Positions 29,543-44,085 of a stretch of 64,000 nucleotides of DNA are shown piece after piece. The translations under genes were made by a program, and so were the position numbers. The DNA comes from Fistulifera solaris. Lineage: Eukaryota > Bacillariophyta > Bacillariophyceae > Naviculales > Stauroneidaceae. The stretch's first letter is position 1; each line of letters starts with the position of its first letter. Under the pieces are notes generated by a model. The model had not been told where the DNA came from, made no database searches, and was given only the letters and a program-made list of their open reading frames with translations. The DNA is taken from NCBI GenBank assembly GCA_030295235.1, contig AP026123.1, positions 1,488,001 to 1,552,000 of the forward strand. The letters run 5' to 3'.

Positions 29543-32500
29543 TTACAAAATTGGTCTAAGACGTTTCAAAGCTCTTTCCAGAAAAGAACTTAAAATCTTC
29601 GCATCTTCCTCGTTCTTACAAGCAATTATTTCAACGTCACTTCCGTTGCTTCGTGGGGTGCTCAGCAGTATAAGAACACTCCAGACAACTTCGTCTTCCC
29701 CCCTGCGTATTATTTCTAACTTCCACGCTCTCGACATGTTTCAGCCTGATCAGGAGCAGTTCTTGTCCTTTCGATCCTAGAACTAATAAACGTTTCACTG
29801 TTACTAGAAGCAGTCTGTCGCCCATGTCTAAATGATTGAAATATTCCTCACCAGCCAACCGAGTCCTCATTAAGAGCGAAGACGCGGCTGCATCTGCCAT
29901 GTTATATGCTCGTAATGACCGCTCGCGCCCATATAATGCCCGACGCGGTCGAAGGGGCGTCAATTGACTTTGAACTCCGGTTGCTCCTTCGACAGAACCC
30001 TTCACTCCAAGCATCACATCAGCGATCCCATCGGAAATGCCGATGATAGGTTTCACCAGAAGACCGAGCAACCCTTTTCCAATGCCTTTTGCGAATCCTT
30101 CAAGTCCTTTTCTCTCTGCGCCGCGTATCGGTGCCTTCACCACACCAGTCACCCCTTCAAGAAAACCAGTGATTAGCTTTTGAACACCGCTTCCTAATCC
30201 TAAAGCGACATTGATATCATCGTGGTCGCGTAAAATTTCTCCGCGATCGCGTTTTTGTGCGTAACGTCGATCTAAAGTCAAAACTGCCATATTCTTCGAA
30301 AACGTCTCGGTCAACATTGCTGCCGAGTCGGCGAATCCACCGACTGTGTGTCGCGCTAGTGAAAACGTGCCACGAGCAACGCCATCAACTAAGTAGCTTG
30401 CATCCATTTCCTGTACACTGCGTTGGAACCCTTTAACTGGCTCAAGAATCAGGTCCTTGACTCCATCTCCGAGACCACGAGCCAAACCGATCGGATTTCC
30501 CAGTGCAGCCAATGATCCCAGTAAGGCAGGAACGTTTTGCCTCAAAGAATTGAGGTAGTGCGCCCCGAGCTGAGATGAGAGTTGGCTACCGGTAGCGATA
30601 TGATTCCTCAAAACGACCCCACCAAAATTTACCGTCGCACCGTCGAGGCGTAATAGTGCGTCGACAACGATGCTCTTGAACACGCCACGAAGAACCGCAA
30701 CAGCTGTTCTGTTTGTGCGACCTACCCTAACCCCTAAAACAGCTGCACTGGACCTTTCGAGACGGACGTCTCCTTTTCGAATGGCTTGATGAATTTCCGA
30801 ATTCTGTTTTCCTTCGAGAGCTGCCTGGGGACCCGTCAAGGCTCTCGCCGGGGCAACAGAGAGCTTTATGTTGTGAGGAAGAATAGTGAACCCAGAAAAG
30901 AAAAATTTTTTCAATCCGATTCCCCTTTGTGCTCTGGCTTCCAAGCCTCTCACTTTATTAATTATGTCCGGTGCTGGCCACTTAGTATCTAAGATTTCGT
31001 TTTGTCTTTGAAAGTAACTCTCTAGCTCAAGCGCAAACTTTTGCAGCCTTATAAGAAATGCAAGATCGACTCGAACTCCTAGATCTCTAGGTGCAATAGT
31101 AACAGATCGTAGACACTGTGAAGTCGAAATTGAGCCAGGAAAAATGCATTGATCTCCACGAAGAAGAAAACTTACCACTGTTCCCGTTTTGTGTTTCGGT
31201 GCAAATGACAAGCCAATCACAAGAACAGGAGGAATCTGCTTATCACAGTCAGCAGATCGTGGTTCTGTTAAGAATGTTCCACCTTGACTAAAGGCTTCCC
31301 GTATCGCACTGACGGCCACTGGAAACGGAGCATTTGATATCATATTGTCCATTTGAAGATCTGTGATGGTTATTATCACAGCAGCATTTGTTGTGCGGTA
31401 TTTATTCCATGAAGCAATCCCATTAACGTTTTTCAGCGTTATTACGGCTATCTCAGATGGAGCCGAGTCGACTAGACTAACAACGACACCTCTCAAGGAC
31501 ACTCTGAGTGAAATTTGTAAATCCGCGTTTTGTTCAACATATGTTTTCGAATTTGGTGTGCTCGCGTTGATCTTTCGATATAGCTTTTTGTTTATCACCT
31601 CCATTTCCGTTGGAAGTTTCTCTTTGCGACGGGAAATTACAGTCTCGCTAGCAGCGTGAGCAATCAATTGAGAAATCGCTGACAGTTCATTCTGTTTGGG
31701 GTGCGTGTCGAATATACTGTCGTCAATGCTAAAAGGATTGACCAAAAAATTGTCTGTATCTTTTTCTATCATGCTGAAAAAATTTGAGCGGTCACTGGTA
31801 GCCAGCAAAAAAGTTGTAAGCAAGTTCTTACCTTAAATTCAAGACCGTTGTTGGGCCGTCTGTTGTCACAACCCCGAGAATTCTTACTCGGTCGAGGTCT
31901 GATCGAAGCGGGGCCTCAAGAAACTGTAGCTTTGTTGGGTTTAACCTCACCCGGGTACCTATTGACGAAAGACATAAAACCTTTGTTGTTTCGATCCCTG
32001 CACGCGTATTGAGAGGAGACAGACCGAGTCGGACACGCAAAAGCTCCGCAATCGTAGCGGCTTTTCTACCTGTATATTTCCCTTGACGATAAGGAACATC
32101 CAGGGCGAAGCAAGAGTTCGTGGACGGGCCAACCATGGTTCCCTCCAAACTCGATAAGTCTCCTGTATCACTTGAGGGGTTGGCTAGAACTCCGTCTTGA
32201 GCAATCCAGACAGGGAAAGTTGAGCAGTTTTCAATTCGAAACAGGGCACCATCTCCAGAGTTCTCTTCTTCCTCGAAGGATATGTTTATACCAGTACCCC
32301 CCGTCCCTCTCCGTATCTCAGAACCCATTTTGACAGAAGTAACCACTGTAAAGTGTTTCGAGTCCGAAATATGGAAAGCCTTCTTTTGTTGAATTCGGAT
32401 CGGTAAGGCACCTATTGTAAGTGGATCAAAACCGCCGCTCCATTCGTATCGATGTTCGGAACCAACCACATCCAAAGGTCTGACCCTGCAATGGTGTAAC

Positions 32501-35500
32501 AAAACGCAAATCAGATATTGAAAAATGGTAGCATAACGATGAGCTTGTTCTTACGATAGCAGTTCCGGACGTCGCGAGTCAGCCCAATGAAATGGTAAAG
32601 CATCACCAGGAGGTATTTCAACAGAAGAGGTGTCTGAAGAACCCATTTGTTTAACTTCGAATCTGATAGATTTTGATTGATTAATCAGAAGAAAGCGCGA
32701 TGTGATAGTGAGTGATTTGGAAAGCTCACCCCAGGGTCCTTCAAGCGGGTGAATTGCATAGCAAAGTTCAAAGACTGAAGAGGAACACGAGACAGGCTGC
32801 ACTTTACTTTCCACTATCGTCTGTTCAGGCCAGCGGGACGCCCGTGCACGCATGGCGCCAAAAATCCTTCCAGAAATATTAGGTATATCAGAAGTAAGTG
32901 CCCATCGACCACCATTTACTTGAATGCCTAATTTCGCATTAGTAAAGTTTGATTTCCCTTCTTTTGTATTAACATCGGATAGATTTCGTCTCGGTTGATA
33001 ATACCCGTGGACTCCGGGCACGTGCATTTCGGTGTTACGAAATCCGCTACGTTTTCGGAACCACCGTCGTCGACGAAATCGATGAGTAACATTAAAGGTT
33101 CTAGTGCCGACAAAGTCGTTTAGATCTGCAAACGACTCAAACCCATCATCTGATAGACTACCTGCGTAGTCAATTTGCTGTACGCCTCCCGTCAGAAAAC
33201 GATTGGACTCCCAAACAATAAATATATAATTGAAACGTACCCAATCTTTATCCTTCCAAAACCACTTGGCAGTATCGACGCACGGGTCTATTTCTCGGGG
33301 ATCATTAACTTTGTTATTTGGGTTTTCCGTCGCCCACCACCTGGTCTCGCCTTCATTCATTAGGTCAACATACTCAAAAAACTCCTCTACTACGAATGGA
33401 ACGGTTTGCCCTGCAATACGGGTAATATCAGCAACTAAACCGCTTGAATTTTTAAGCCTTTTCATTTCGACGCCGCTATCGAAGAGTAATGATATTTCCC
33501 TCAAAGCAGCCTCGGCTGCTGATAATTCATCCTCTACTAAGTCCTGTTTTGCTTCATTATCGAAACTCGAAGTAGCCTCCCACGGGTAACCAAATGCAAT
33601 GTCCAGCGATGTGCAATTTGTCAGCCATAGCTCAGCGAACAGCGCGACTTCTAAACCACACTCCTTTTTTATTATTCGCAAGGATAAATCATGAGGGACT
33701 CCAAACGAATCTTTTAGGTGAACATAGCGAACTGACTGGCCTTCGCTGTTGTCCGATGTACCTTCGATTATTGGGTGTTGTAAGGAGTCCAAGGTTTTCT
33801 GCTCGTCCAAAGAAATAGAGACATGATCGGACCAATGAGCAAATCCAGACGGGCGGAAGCGAGCGGTGATTCCCACAGTTGATCTAGCAAAGATCTCAAT
33901 CTTCTCACCGCTTTCCAGAGGAACCGGTTTTCCAGAGTGTTCCTGGGCACGTGATATTGATCCATCGAAAGCGGCGCTTTCGGGATCACTACTTCCCATT
34001 CTATGCACACCGGTAAAAGGTTTCGCAACGATACGGAACTGTCAATGGTAAGAGTAAGTATACCGTCTCGCTTGACAGTTCCCACCGAAAGCCAACCAGA
34101 CGGTGACACGCCTCCTTCGTGTAAACATTTTAAGGTCCTATTCGAATGAGAGCTGAAATCCAAACCGTCTTCTGCGGACGAACGGACTAGAATTGTATAG
34201 CTGTATTCTTCAGATGTTCTTATACCGCAAACCCAGGTCCCATTTGTCATATCTAGCCAGACGGGGAGATAGAAATACGACTTTGGGTACACCATACCCA
34301 CTGCCTTCATGTCGACTTCCTCTGTATGAGGCCGATCAGCGGTCGAAAAAGAGAAAAGCTACTTCAACAGGTTCGCGAAGAAGCGAAAGTATTCGAATAG
34401 AACTTCCGAGTGTTATGATTGTTTTCTCTTCTACGAGCTCTACACACCAGGAGAGCATCTGGTGGCCTTCCGTGGGACGTCGGCTCCCAGAAGAGTTCTG
34501 GTCATTTGCTGTGTGGAAGCGAATCGGAAGAAGCATTTCTACTGGTCCTTCAATCTCCTGGCCAGTCAAAGGCTCGACGACTATTCCCGCAACAGTCTGC
34601 AGGGAAACTAACTCAATTGGAATTTTCGCAACTGGAGAAATATCTTCGTCCTGTACGTCATTTGTTTCAACTCGAAATAATATGTCCTGACCATTTCCCA
34701 CCATATGGATCACGGACGGATCGTAGCTTTCGAGTCCGCTGAACTCACCCACAGACAGAAATGGGGCTTCAGTGGGATTTTGGTACTCCGTTTTGACATG
34801 CTGTCTTTGCCGCACAAAGGCGGCGGAGAGGCCAGTCCGATTCCGAAAGATAAAAGGTCTGGTTGACCCATGCTTCTGCTTCCGGGCGTAGACGAGCGCA
34901 GCGGTAGCGGCGCTGCGAACGTTCTTCACCTGATCGCCTTCCTTTTCAGTGTGGAGGGCTTCATCTTGGTCTTCTATAGATTCGAACGACTGGGTAAAAT
35001 TCAATGCATAGGTGCTCCATGATAAAAACTTGCTGATAGCCTCAGCTGCAGCGCTGGTAATATTGATTGCTAGCCCATCATCACTGTCACTGAATTCCAG
35101 CGTTAATTGTCTTGTATTCTCTCTGTCATCTCGAAAGTCAGCAGAAAAAAGCATCCGTCCTTGCTCAAAAAGCGGTTCCCAACACCAGATCCGAAAGTTA
35201 TAGTAATCCACACCGATAGACGCCGAAATAGAAAGACGTATGAATTTCTCCTCTTTTCATCTACCTTACAAGCTAAGCGCGAAGAAGAAATTTCAGCTTT
35301 TAGCAAAGGAAAGTCTCGCTCAACAAGCGAAAGGACTGCGGACGAAAAGTTCACGTCGAATGTTGAATTGCGGTCAACAACGGTGTCGGGTACTAGTAAG
35401 ACTTCTTCAGAGACCGCTTTCCGTCTAGCTAAAGTCAATGTGATGGGCCTCTCAAGAATCAAAATCTGATTGACGAAGCCAAGAAAGTCTCCATCGTTGT

Positions 35501-38500
35501 AATAATCAGTTGGTTTTCCATTGATGCCATGGATAACATCTCCAACACAAACACCTTTAGATTCGGTAGCTGGTTTTACGCTATCCACAATGACAAGGCC
35601 CCCTTCTTTTCGCAAACCAAGTCCCAACCTTTCTGTTTCAAAAACAACGTCATATTCATCGACAAGCTCCTCAGTCCTAGTCTCGATATTTGACGACCGC
35701 GACCATTTCTGAACGACAGAGCGGACCAGGCTTAAGTCGTCACTCCCAATAACGATAGATAAGGGGTCCACGTTTACGCTAAGTGCTCGTTTAACTCCAC
35801 CTCGAGGACTTTGAAAGTGCTCGAACTCCATTCCAACGGTAAGGGGCAATAGCAACGGAATATAAAAGTCTTCGGTCGTATAAAGAGGCAACTCAAGATT
35901 CGTATCAGTGGAGCAGGTATCTTCAATGATTTGAAGGTGGTGGATTCTTGGCGTTAAAATGTCGCTGACATCGGCATGGATGTAGCTTGAAATATTCTGG
36001 AGGTCGGCGTTTATCCTCGTCAAACTGCCACTTTTTCCGCTTGCGTCGTCACCATCAGAAACATCGGTACGGAACGCCCCGTTGGCAATAGCAAGGCTGG
36101 GTAATCAAATTGAGAAAATAAGGAAATATGGTTGGTCGTAACTACACGGTCCAAACTTACCCCCTTAGTACCAAAGCTTTCGATCTTGGATCGCTTTCGT
36201 CCGCAACAAAGATGAAACGTGGATAATGGAGTACGAATCGAACTTGCATCAGCCCACTTCGTGATCGATTCTTTTTGTCCTTAGATCTTGCATTCTCTTC
36301 GCGACAACTCAATTTGCACCCATCGGGCAACGGCCATAGACACATCAAGAAACTTGCTGTATCTTGCACAAAACTTTGGAGCACGACCACACTCAGGTCA
36401 CTTAATACCATCGCAACTTTCGTCTCGCCCGATAAGGTCTTGTCGACCTTTAAAGAAAAGTGTGTAGAAGGATTGTCGACATCGTTACGCTTCTCCGGGG
36501 GTGAATAATTTTCTATAACGACGGATGCTTTTCGTTGCATTGGGTCACTCGCTTCTACCCACCTTTCACCAAGATCGAAAAGATAAATTTGATCAAGAGA
36601 GAGATTGCACGACATCTCGCCGTCGGAGCCTTTACCTGCAGTAAGTTGCAGTCCTCGACCATGAAGGAAAAAGAAATCCAAGTGTGGCTGATGACTAGCT
36701 GTGGCGCGCGACAGAGTGATTAGAAGCCTACCAAGAGATAAGCGAAAGTCAAACGATGTCGGCTTGACTCTTTTAGAGCCACCGAATTGGACATGACGTG
36801 CACTGGACGCGTATGAGACAGGAGAAGGTAGGTCACTTTCCTCTTTAGCAGAATCACTATTCCGGGCTTGCTCCTTTTCCCACTGTGTCTCAAGATTATC
36901 CCAATCCTGGTTTTCGATGGACCGCATCAAGTTATGATTAAACACGTTTAGTAAGATAATGTAGTCGTGGTAAGAAAAAAGAAGCTCCACATCTGATATT
37001 TCAGCATACAAAGAAAGACAGGAAAAACTCCTCTCCGCCACTATTGCTAAGTCCACCTTTTTGAGAATGGTACTACCAGCTACCATCGTCGTACATTCCA
37101 AGCCCTGGATTGATGTCTTCAGCAGACGTTTTCCATCTTCTTGACCAACGTCGCTAACCCAACTTTCTAATAAAACATCCCCTGCGAAGCACGGTGTTAG
37201 TTTGTCGTCTAAGTGAGAATAAATCGCGCCTAGATTTGAGAGAAGTACTAACCAAGTTTCAACTCGATCCCTTCATTTGTTAATTCGTCGCTTGGCAGCG
37301 AAAACGTGGGTGATTCCATGTCAAGATGAAAATAGCTTCTCTTCTCTATTCTCTTTTCACAAAGCCTTTTGCTGCTCTCGAGGTAGCCCCCATACCCTTT
37401 CCGGGCATACCATTACTGAGGTAGTCCACAAGCTCTTCTATGTGATTTCGAACAACTCTGACATCGAGCGATGACATCGATATGTCGATAAAATCGTCGA
37501 TTCTTCCCGCATTAGAAGCCAGGTGGCGTTGCAACCAGTCTGGAGCCGTACTATTGTCTCCAACAGCACTTCCCAATTTATAGGTCCTGTAAAGCACATT
37601 TAAAAAGTTCCTCTCATTGTGGCACGTATTGATGAACTTCCTCTCTGGTGAACCAATCATACACGCGTCTAGAACGAAGGACTGCAGATCCTTCACTTGA
37701 CCCTGTATGAGGGAGCCATCTTCATCGTTCATGACATCTAAGTAGCACGAGGAGAGAGCTGATCGGACCAACCTCCTTTTCTGGTGTTCCTTGTTAAGGC
37801 AAATCGATAATCTGTGACATTCAAATGTACCCCGAGATGTTTTCGCTGCATCGCCGCCCTGCTGTGTGGTGACTGTAAGGTTTTCCTTGCCGATATCAAT
37901 ATCTCCTTCCTCGATAATCTTTTCCTTGAAACGCTTCAAGAATCGACCCAAGAACCTCTGCACTGCAATTACCATTGACGGATTATATTGAATATCAACG
38001 CAACCCAAAATGATGCTATATACGTGGGCTGCGTTGGCCAGACTGAGAACTTCCACAGCAAGGTCGTGACAGGGCAAAGAATTTTCGCCTAATTGAGTAA
38101 TATCGAGTTCGGTTGCTTGCTTGTTCTGGCAGACTGTTACAGTGGATGAGGGTCTAAGCCCCAAAACATGTCTAAAAGGAGACATACTTCCTTGTAGACA
38201 ATCGAAGACATCTAGTTGCCGAACTCGCAAATGTAGCGAGTTCTCGATAGAAAGACATAGAAGTCGAATCGTCCAGACTCATGCCGTCCCACACAGTCCG
38301 TTCTTCGGTTCTAAAATCAATAACATCGCTTGAAACTTCAATAAGTTCTTGCGATCCTGAAAAATGTCTCCCACTGTCATCTACAATGACGACATTTGTA
38401 CCTTCTAAAACCAGCAGAAATCTTTTCAACGATGGTCGTCCACATAACGTTTCCTTATTCTCTTCTGAGGCTTCCATGCCTTCTGCACGAGAAGTCGTAA

Positions 38501-41500
38501 AATTCATGTAAGCATGCAAGTCTCTTTTAATACGAAGAACAACATCAATTCCAATCAGCATTTCAGAAAACGATATTCTTGTTGTGAGCTTGCTTATTGA
38601 AACCTTGTCGGAATGCATGGGACAAGAGCATTGTTTTTGACGGTCGCATTTGTTGGAAGTGGCAGTAAGGGACCATGGCTCTATTAGGGAAGTCATTTGA
38701 AAGCTGCTATTTCGCGCCAACCCCATTTGGACTTTGTCAATGACATACTTCCTCCGTACTGATCCGTCGTTGGATGCGTGCGTAAAATCGATGAGATGAA
38801 TCAGAATTTTTGCTGCAGCTTCGTAGTCGCCCAACAAAATCTGTGATTCTTTCACAGTAAGTGCGAACGTATGAGTAGCCGACACTGGAACGTTGCTTGT
38901 GCAAGGGAAGCACATTGATTCTGCTTGCATGGGAAGCCAACTCATCCTACTGTCCACTTGAAGTTCGTCCTGTTTTGGTGGCCCCCACCTATTTTATACC
39001 ACCTATCGCCTATCTGGATTACTTCGTTAGGTGAAAGAACTGTCGGCTCTGGCAAAACATGAAGAAATTCGATAAATGCCGGAAGGCCGATATATCGGCG
39101 TGTATTCGAGGGTTCTCGACGACCAAGGTACGACTTGTGTTGGCTGACTTAGTAGTAATTGAAGAATAGGAAATTCTGGACCAACATTGGTTGGCGCCAC
39201 TTAACAGCGTTCGAGGACCAGAACGTGTTTCGACGGCAACTTGCAAGGAACAGTGAAGAAGCTGTTGGCTGATGCGATCTGCATTCTTCGTGAAATTCCA
39301 ATCAAATCCAGAAAGAATAAAAACTGAGTATTCTTCAAAATAATCATTACGAGCCAAAAGCTTGACCTGGGGAACCGAAAGGGTCACGTCGAATGTGGTG
39401 GGAGACAAGTCCTTCTGGTCGTATCCGAACTTGACAAGAAGACTAGCAAGGTAGCTCTGTAACGCTGACGGCGTTAATGATTGTAAAGCTACCCATTCTT
39501 CCATATTTCTGGATTCTTCTCCTATATTAGAAGATATTACATGCCGAAAAAGAGCGAAATCTTCTTTTCGTATAGCGAGTTCAAGGCTGTCGAATGAACA
39601 TTTGACGCACCACTTCGGAAAATTCACACTGGCTGTTCTCCCTGCAGGCCAGCTGATGTTGACGAGTCCGTCGGGTGCTTCATCCTCTCCGCAAATGATA
39701 CTTCCGTCCGGATTCGATAAGAGAATGTTCCTTGAAGAGACAGACACATTATTGAACCATTGCATGAGAGGTCCACGAGTAAGATGATGATTTTCCGAAG
39801 TACGCATGGGCCCACATTCAAAGCGATTTCGAATCCAGAGCTCGTCGCTCTCAAAACGGATAAAGTCGGTTGAACAGCAGGAAACAGGAATCAGGATGGT
39901 TGGGGACTCAACGTATATTGCGAATGCATTCACACCAAATTTCTCTATCGCGTCAGTGGCTTCCTCTTCGAGCTGCGCTGGGTCGAAGGGCTGGGGTCTT
40001 GTCGCTCCCCACACTTCGTATCCCACGACGCCTTCAAAAAAGTAGTCGATTATTTCCAGCCACAGCTGCTGTAGGTACACGAATTTCATTGGACTCAGAT
40101 TAGCTTCGATCTTCGAATCATAACCGTAAAGATTCCCTTTGGGGATATCCACCAATACACAGTCTTCGACAATCCCATCGTGTTTGTCTGATGTCGAAAG
40201 GTATTTCCGAAGTCTCGGGTTTTTAGAAATATTTAACTCAAACAAAGAAGTAGGCTTTGATTTACTTGCATCCGTCTTCAATCCAATGAGTTCTCTGTAC
40301 AAAGTCTTATTGTCGAAACTTTCTGGATCTGTAAGGGAAAAATTCTCAAACACTGCCTTGATATGGTAGCCACCCTTCGGCTTTCTTTGATAATTCACAC
40401 GGCAGTGCTCCATTTCAACGGCGAAAAGACGACGGTGACGTACTTCCTTGTTAAAATTAATTCTCAACCTTTTTATCTCAAAGGTGACCAGAATTGGATT
40501 ACTACCCGCGGGCTGAGAGGCTTCAACATTTCGAGAGACATCAACGTCTGATAGTAAAGCAACTTTCGGGTTCTTACTCAACGGAGCCAAAAGTAGGCCG
40601 CGAGGACTCCCGAGAAAGGGTAACGATCTGAATTGAGGCGTTCCCGTGTCGTCTTCGGTCGTCAAGTCCATTGACGACGACACCACGGATTCACTGATCT
40701 CGGATACCATGAACGTGTCGACGCTGCTATATGAAACCACAGACTCCGCGTCGACGAAATCGTCTTCATCTGCGTCGAAATAAAAGGACGAGTCAACTTC
40801 AAACCTCGCGCCGTCCAAATCACCATGAGAACCTTGCATTGCCTTGTTTATTATTCCGATACTGTCTGGATTCCATTCGATGAAGAGCTCGTGAAATTTA
40901 ACGATGAGGTAATTGGTCATTTCGGAACGACCTTGGCCGCTATTCGATAGCTCTGTGCCATACTGGACCGAAACAAGATCCGAAGATCGACCCGAGTGGG
41001 TCAGCTTAGATCGGTCTGCCTGTACAAGTGTTGGATCAATAGAGGCAATCATCAAGGAGAAATCGTTACCTGCTCGTTGGTACAAGTCTCTCATGGTGAG
41101 CCGATGCAATGACATGTTGGAAGTAAGTATGGTCCCTCTCGAAAGGGTTTCCGAAACGAATGAAACTTTTATCTCTGTCAAGTTTAAGTCGAAAAGAGGG
41201 ATTGAAGATGCCTCTGCTTTTCCACCAAATTTTCCGGTATCCTTTTCCACGTAAAGTTGAAGCAGAGGAACCTCAAACTCGAAAATGACCTTTTGATAGG
41301 TTGAAGATGGTTTGGAATGCAGACCACCTACTGGATTCACTTTAATTTTGATCGAAGAACCAGCACCCCATGTCGGACTCATTTCTTGTCGCCGAGCATG
41401 CCACTGCTGACAAAGGCTGCGAAAAAGTCCAATCGTACACGAACTCAAATTGAATGCGAGTCGAGGAAGCTCGGCGAAAATCTTTATTTGAGTTTGATCC

Positions 41501-44085
41501 AAGCTTCCTTTAGAGGCCATGTTTTCGATTTTAAAACTAACCCCGAATGGCTCAATAATGGAGCCCATCGAGCGCTTAATGCAATCTTCCCGGGTTGTCA
41601 ATGCCAGGCCCAAAAGTTCTCGATAATTATTCACTGAGCAACGCAACACTTGTATTTGAGACAAGTCAAGTTTCCAATATTGATCGACTCGCTCGCTATC
41701 CATTGGGTTGAATGCCTCCGTTACGGTTGTAAATTTGAGACGACCAAGGTCAATAACGACCATTAGACTGCAGTCGGCGGAACTTTCTGGGAAGAGGACG
41801 TTTGGCCCCGCCAAATCAAGATCCACCGAAAAATCATGCTCCTTGTGGATCATTGCTAAATAAAGACGTTTTTGCTTTTCGTTTTTCCATTTTCTCAACT
41901 GCACAAGTGTATGATGATAGTCATCTTTAAAATCAAGGTTTGCTGTTTGGAAGATTCTTGTTAAAGCTTCAACAGGTTTCGTGACGTAAACAATTTCCAG
42001 GGGATGAACCCGCACCACAACCGAAGTTTTGGAAGCGAAGCTCATTGATTGTTGTTTTGTGTAAGCTCTCTGTATTCGGACTGCAATAGTTTCCTTGAAG
42101 AATTTGTTGTTTATTTCAAAGCCGTGCCTGTGCTCGGCATCTTCAAATTTGGTCCTTGAGCTCACAAGATGAGGGAGGGCTTTACTTTGATCGGAAGAAG
42201 TGAAGACCATACAATCTTCAACTATCAGATCGCCCACAAGGTTACTAATGCTCCATGATCCATCGCAGAAAACTTCTAGCTCTTGTAACAAAGCGAAAGA
42301 GAGACGCACCACCGGCTGACGTTTCCTGCATCTATACCTATGGTCATCGATACGCAGACTGAACTCCGCGCATTTCATTGATGTCGTACAGACTGGCTTA
42401 AACTCCCCGTTGGCGCTTGACGAAATTTCTTTTGATGAATTTTCGCGGTAAAGGAGCTCGGCCATTTCGATGAAGGCACTTTTTCTGTGTTGAAGTGAAA
42501 GCACGTCTTCTGCCAGTAAAGATGTCCTTAAATTCCGGTCAAACTTCAACATATCTCCTGATAATATAAGCGATTTGTCACGGGTCCCTCGTAGAGCCTC
42601 GTATGTATGAATGCGGAAGGCCACGATTTCGGCAACAGTGAGTTCAGCTTCAAGTCTCGTGAGTTCAAAATGACAGTCCAGCTGGACTTCCTCTTTCTCC
42701 AAGAAACATATTTTGATAAAAAGTTCTGTACAATTTTCGCTTTCCAAGAATTTGAGCTACTCCAAGCCATCCACGCCGCCGTTTCCGCATAATAGCAGAT
42801 GTTCGTTGGTCCTTGCCTTGCGAGTCAAACGCGACTACAACCTGCAACGCGTAATGCCACCATTGTCGAGGACTCAATAACGGCGACTGAGTTGGTCTCA
42901 GTTCGCTGAGTTTTGCCAAAGTCTTTTTCATTGATAAACTCTGATTGAAATCATTCCAAACTGTAAGAGACTTCCTCAAGTATCCAAGATCTTCTAGAAG
43001 GCTTCGTGAAAGTATGATTTGGCACGGTGGAAAGTAAACGTCAATCGTTGAGCAGCGTGGTGGAGAAGCGTCCGCAGGCGATCCAGAAACAGCTTCAGAC
43101 ATGGTTGTTTCCGAAGACAAGGCGATCTGAATCGAGGGTGAAAAAGGGTCGAGAAGGTACGTATGTCGGGACTGAAAAGTGCTCTTTTCCGAGTCCGACA
43201 TGAATGACGCAGGTAGTGCTCCTTCCTCTAGACGCCGAAATGCTTCACGATAAAATAAATCTGGACTTGCCATAATGCCGCGAGCAGTGCGGGTTTTCAG
43301 ATCCGAAGCTAGTATACAGCTGCTATCCCAGTATGCAGCCAAATCCTTGAATGCCACAACTCGATCACGTGTCGAGCTCGAAGGGTCTTTGCTCGCGGAA
43401 TGAACCATGAACTCACGCAGTACTACACCGACTGAAAAGAAGGACGGTAACGAAACGGTGGGTTGTTCGAACCCAGATTCCTTGCAAAACCCAGACAATC
43501 CCCGGGATCTTCGTATCGGACATGAACGTTTCGCACGGTGACGACTAAGTTGGATAAAATTTCCGCCACTCGTTCGTGGATCCATACAGCCAAAAAAGAC
43601 TCTTTTGCTGCTGGTATTGACGCTGAAGCAGCCCGTTTCAATAAATGTTTGTTGAGAGCGGCTTGCACCGCTTCCTCTAATTTTCGTTGTTTCTCTTCAA
43701 GGGAAGCATCCTCTAACTCCTTGGATCCAGTCTCGTCCGAATCATCAGTCCTGGCTTCCTTTCTCGGCGTCACGAGGATTTGAATGTCGGAAAGAACCAC
43801 CGTGCATTGCAGGTCGTCGTCTAGTGACGACTCGCTCGTACGCCATCGTAACCTGGACCGCAGGAATTTCCAGGGTATCCGAATCTCCAAGTTCCCAATT
43901 CTTCCGTAGCATAAATGAATCGGACAATCAGTGACCCAATGATCTAAAGCATCACGACGCAAGGCCAAGTCATTTAATACGAGCTCTCCATTCCATGCGG
44001 ACAAGCGTATTCTATCTTTGTCGAATCCATCAATCAAGTGGCCGAAATGCGTTGTCAAGACGTCTGTCAGGTATCGTTCAAACAT
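29543..44085 (-). CDS. VPS13: VPS13 bridge-like lipid transfer protein
   Basis: About 4,750 residues over 14.5 kb. The N-terminus is the chorein domain (HFGHLIDGFDKDRIRLSAWN, GELVLNDLALRRDAL, VRNVHVRYEDPGD). The middle has extended RBG-type beta repeats and the SHR-binding/VAB region (FRIENCSTFPVWIAQDG, WSGGFDPLTIGALPIRIQ). The C-terminus has the ATG2-like amphipathic region (GVVKAPIRGAERKGLEGFAK, GIGKGLLGLLVKPIIGISDG) and a PH-like end. VPS13 forms a hydrophobic groove that moves phospholipids between organelles. In-phase introns are visible at 37182-37252 (with CTAAC branch site), 36097-36160, 32486-32554 and 31774-31831. Ten further frame changes (near 43435, 42699, 39034, 38982, 38229, 37354, 35230, 34346, 33995, 29698) are repaired by one base each, mostly in homopolymers. 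A PDZ domain is embedded at about 35418-35657. Confidence 0.93.
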
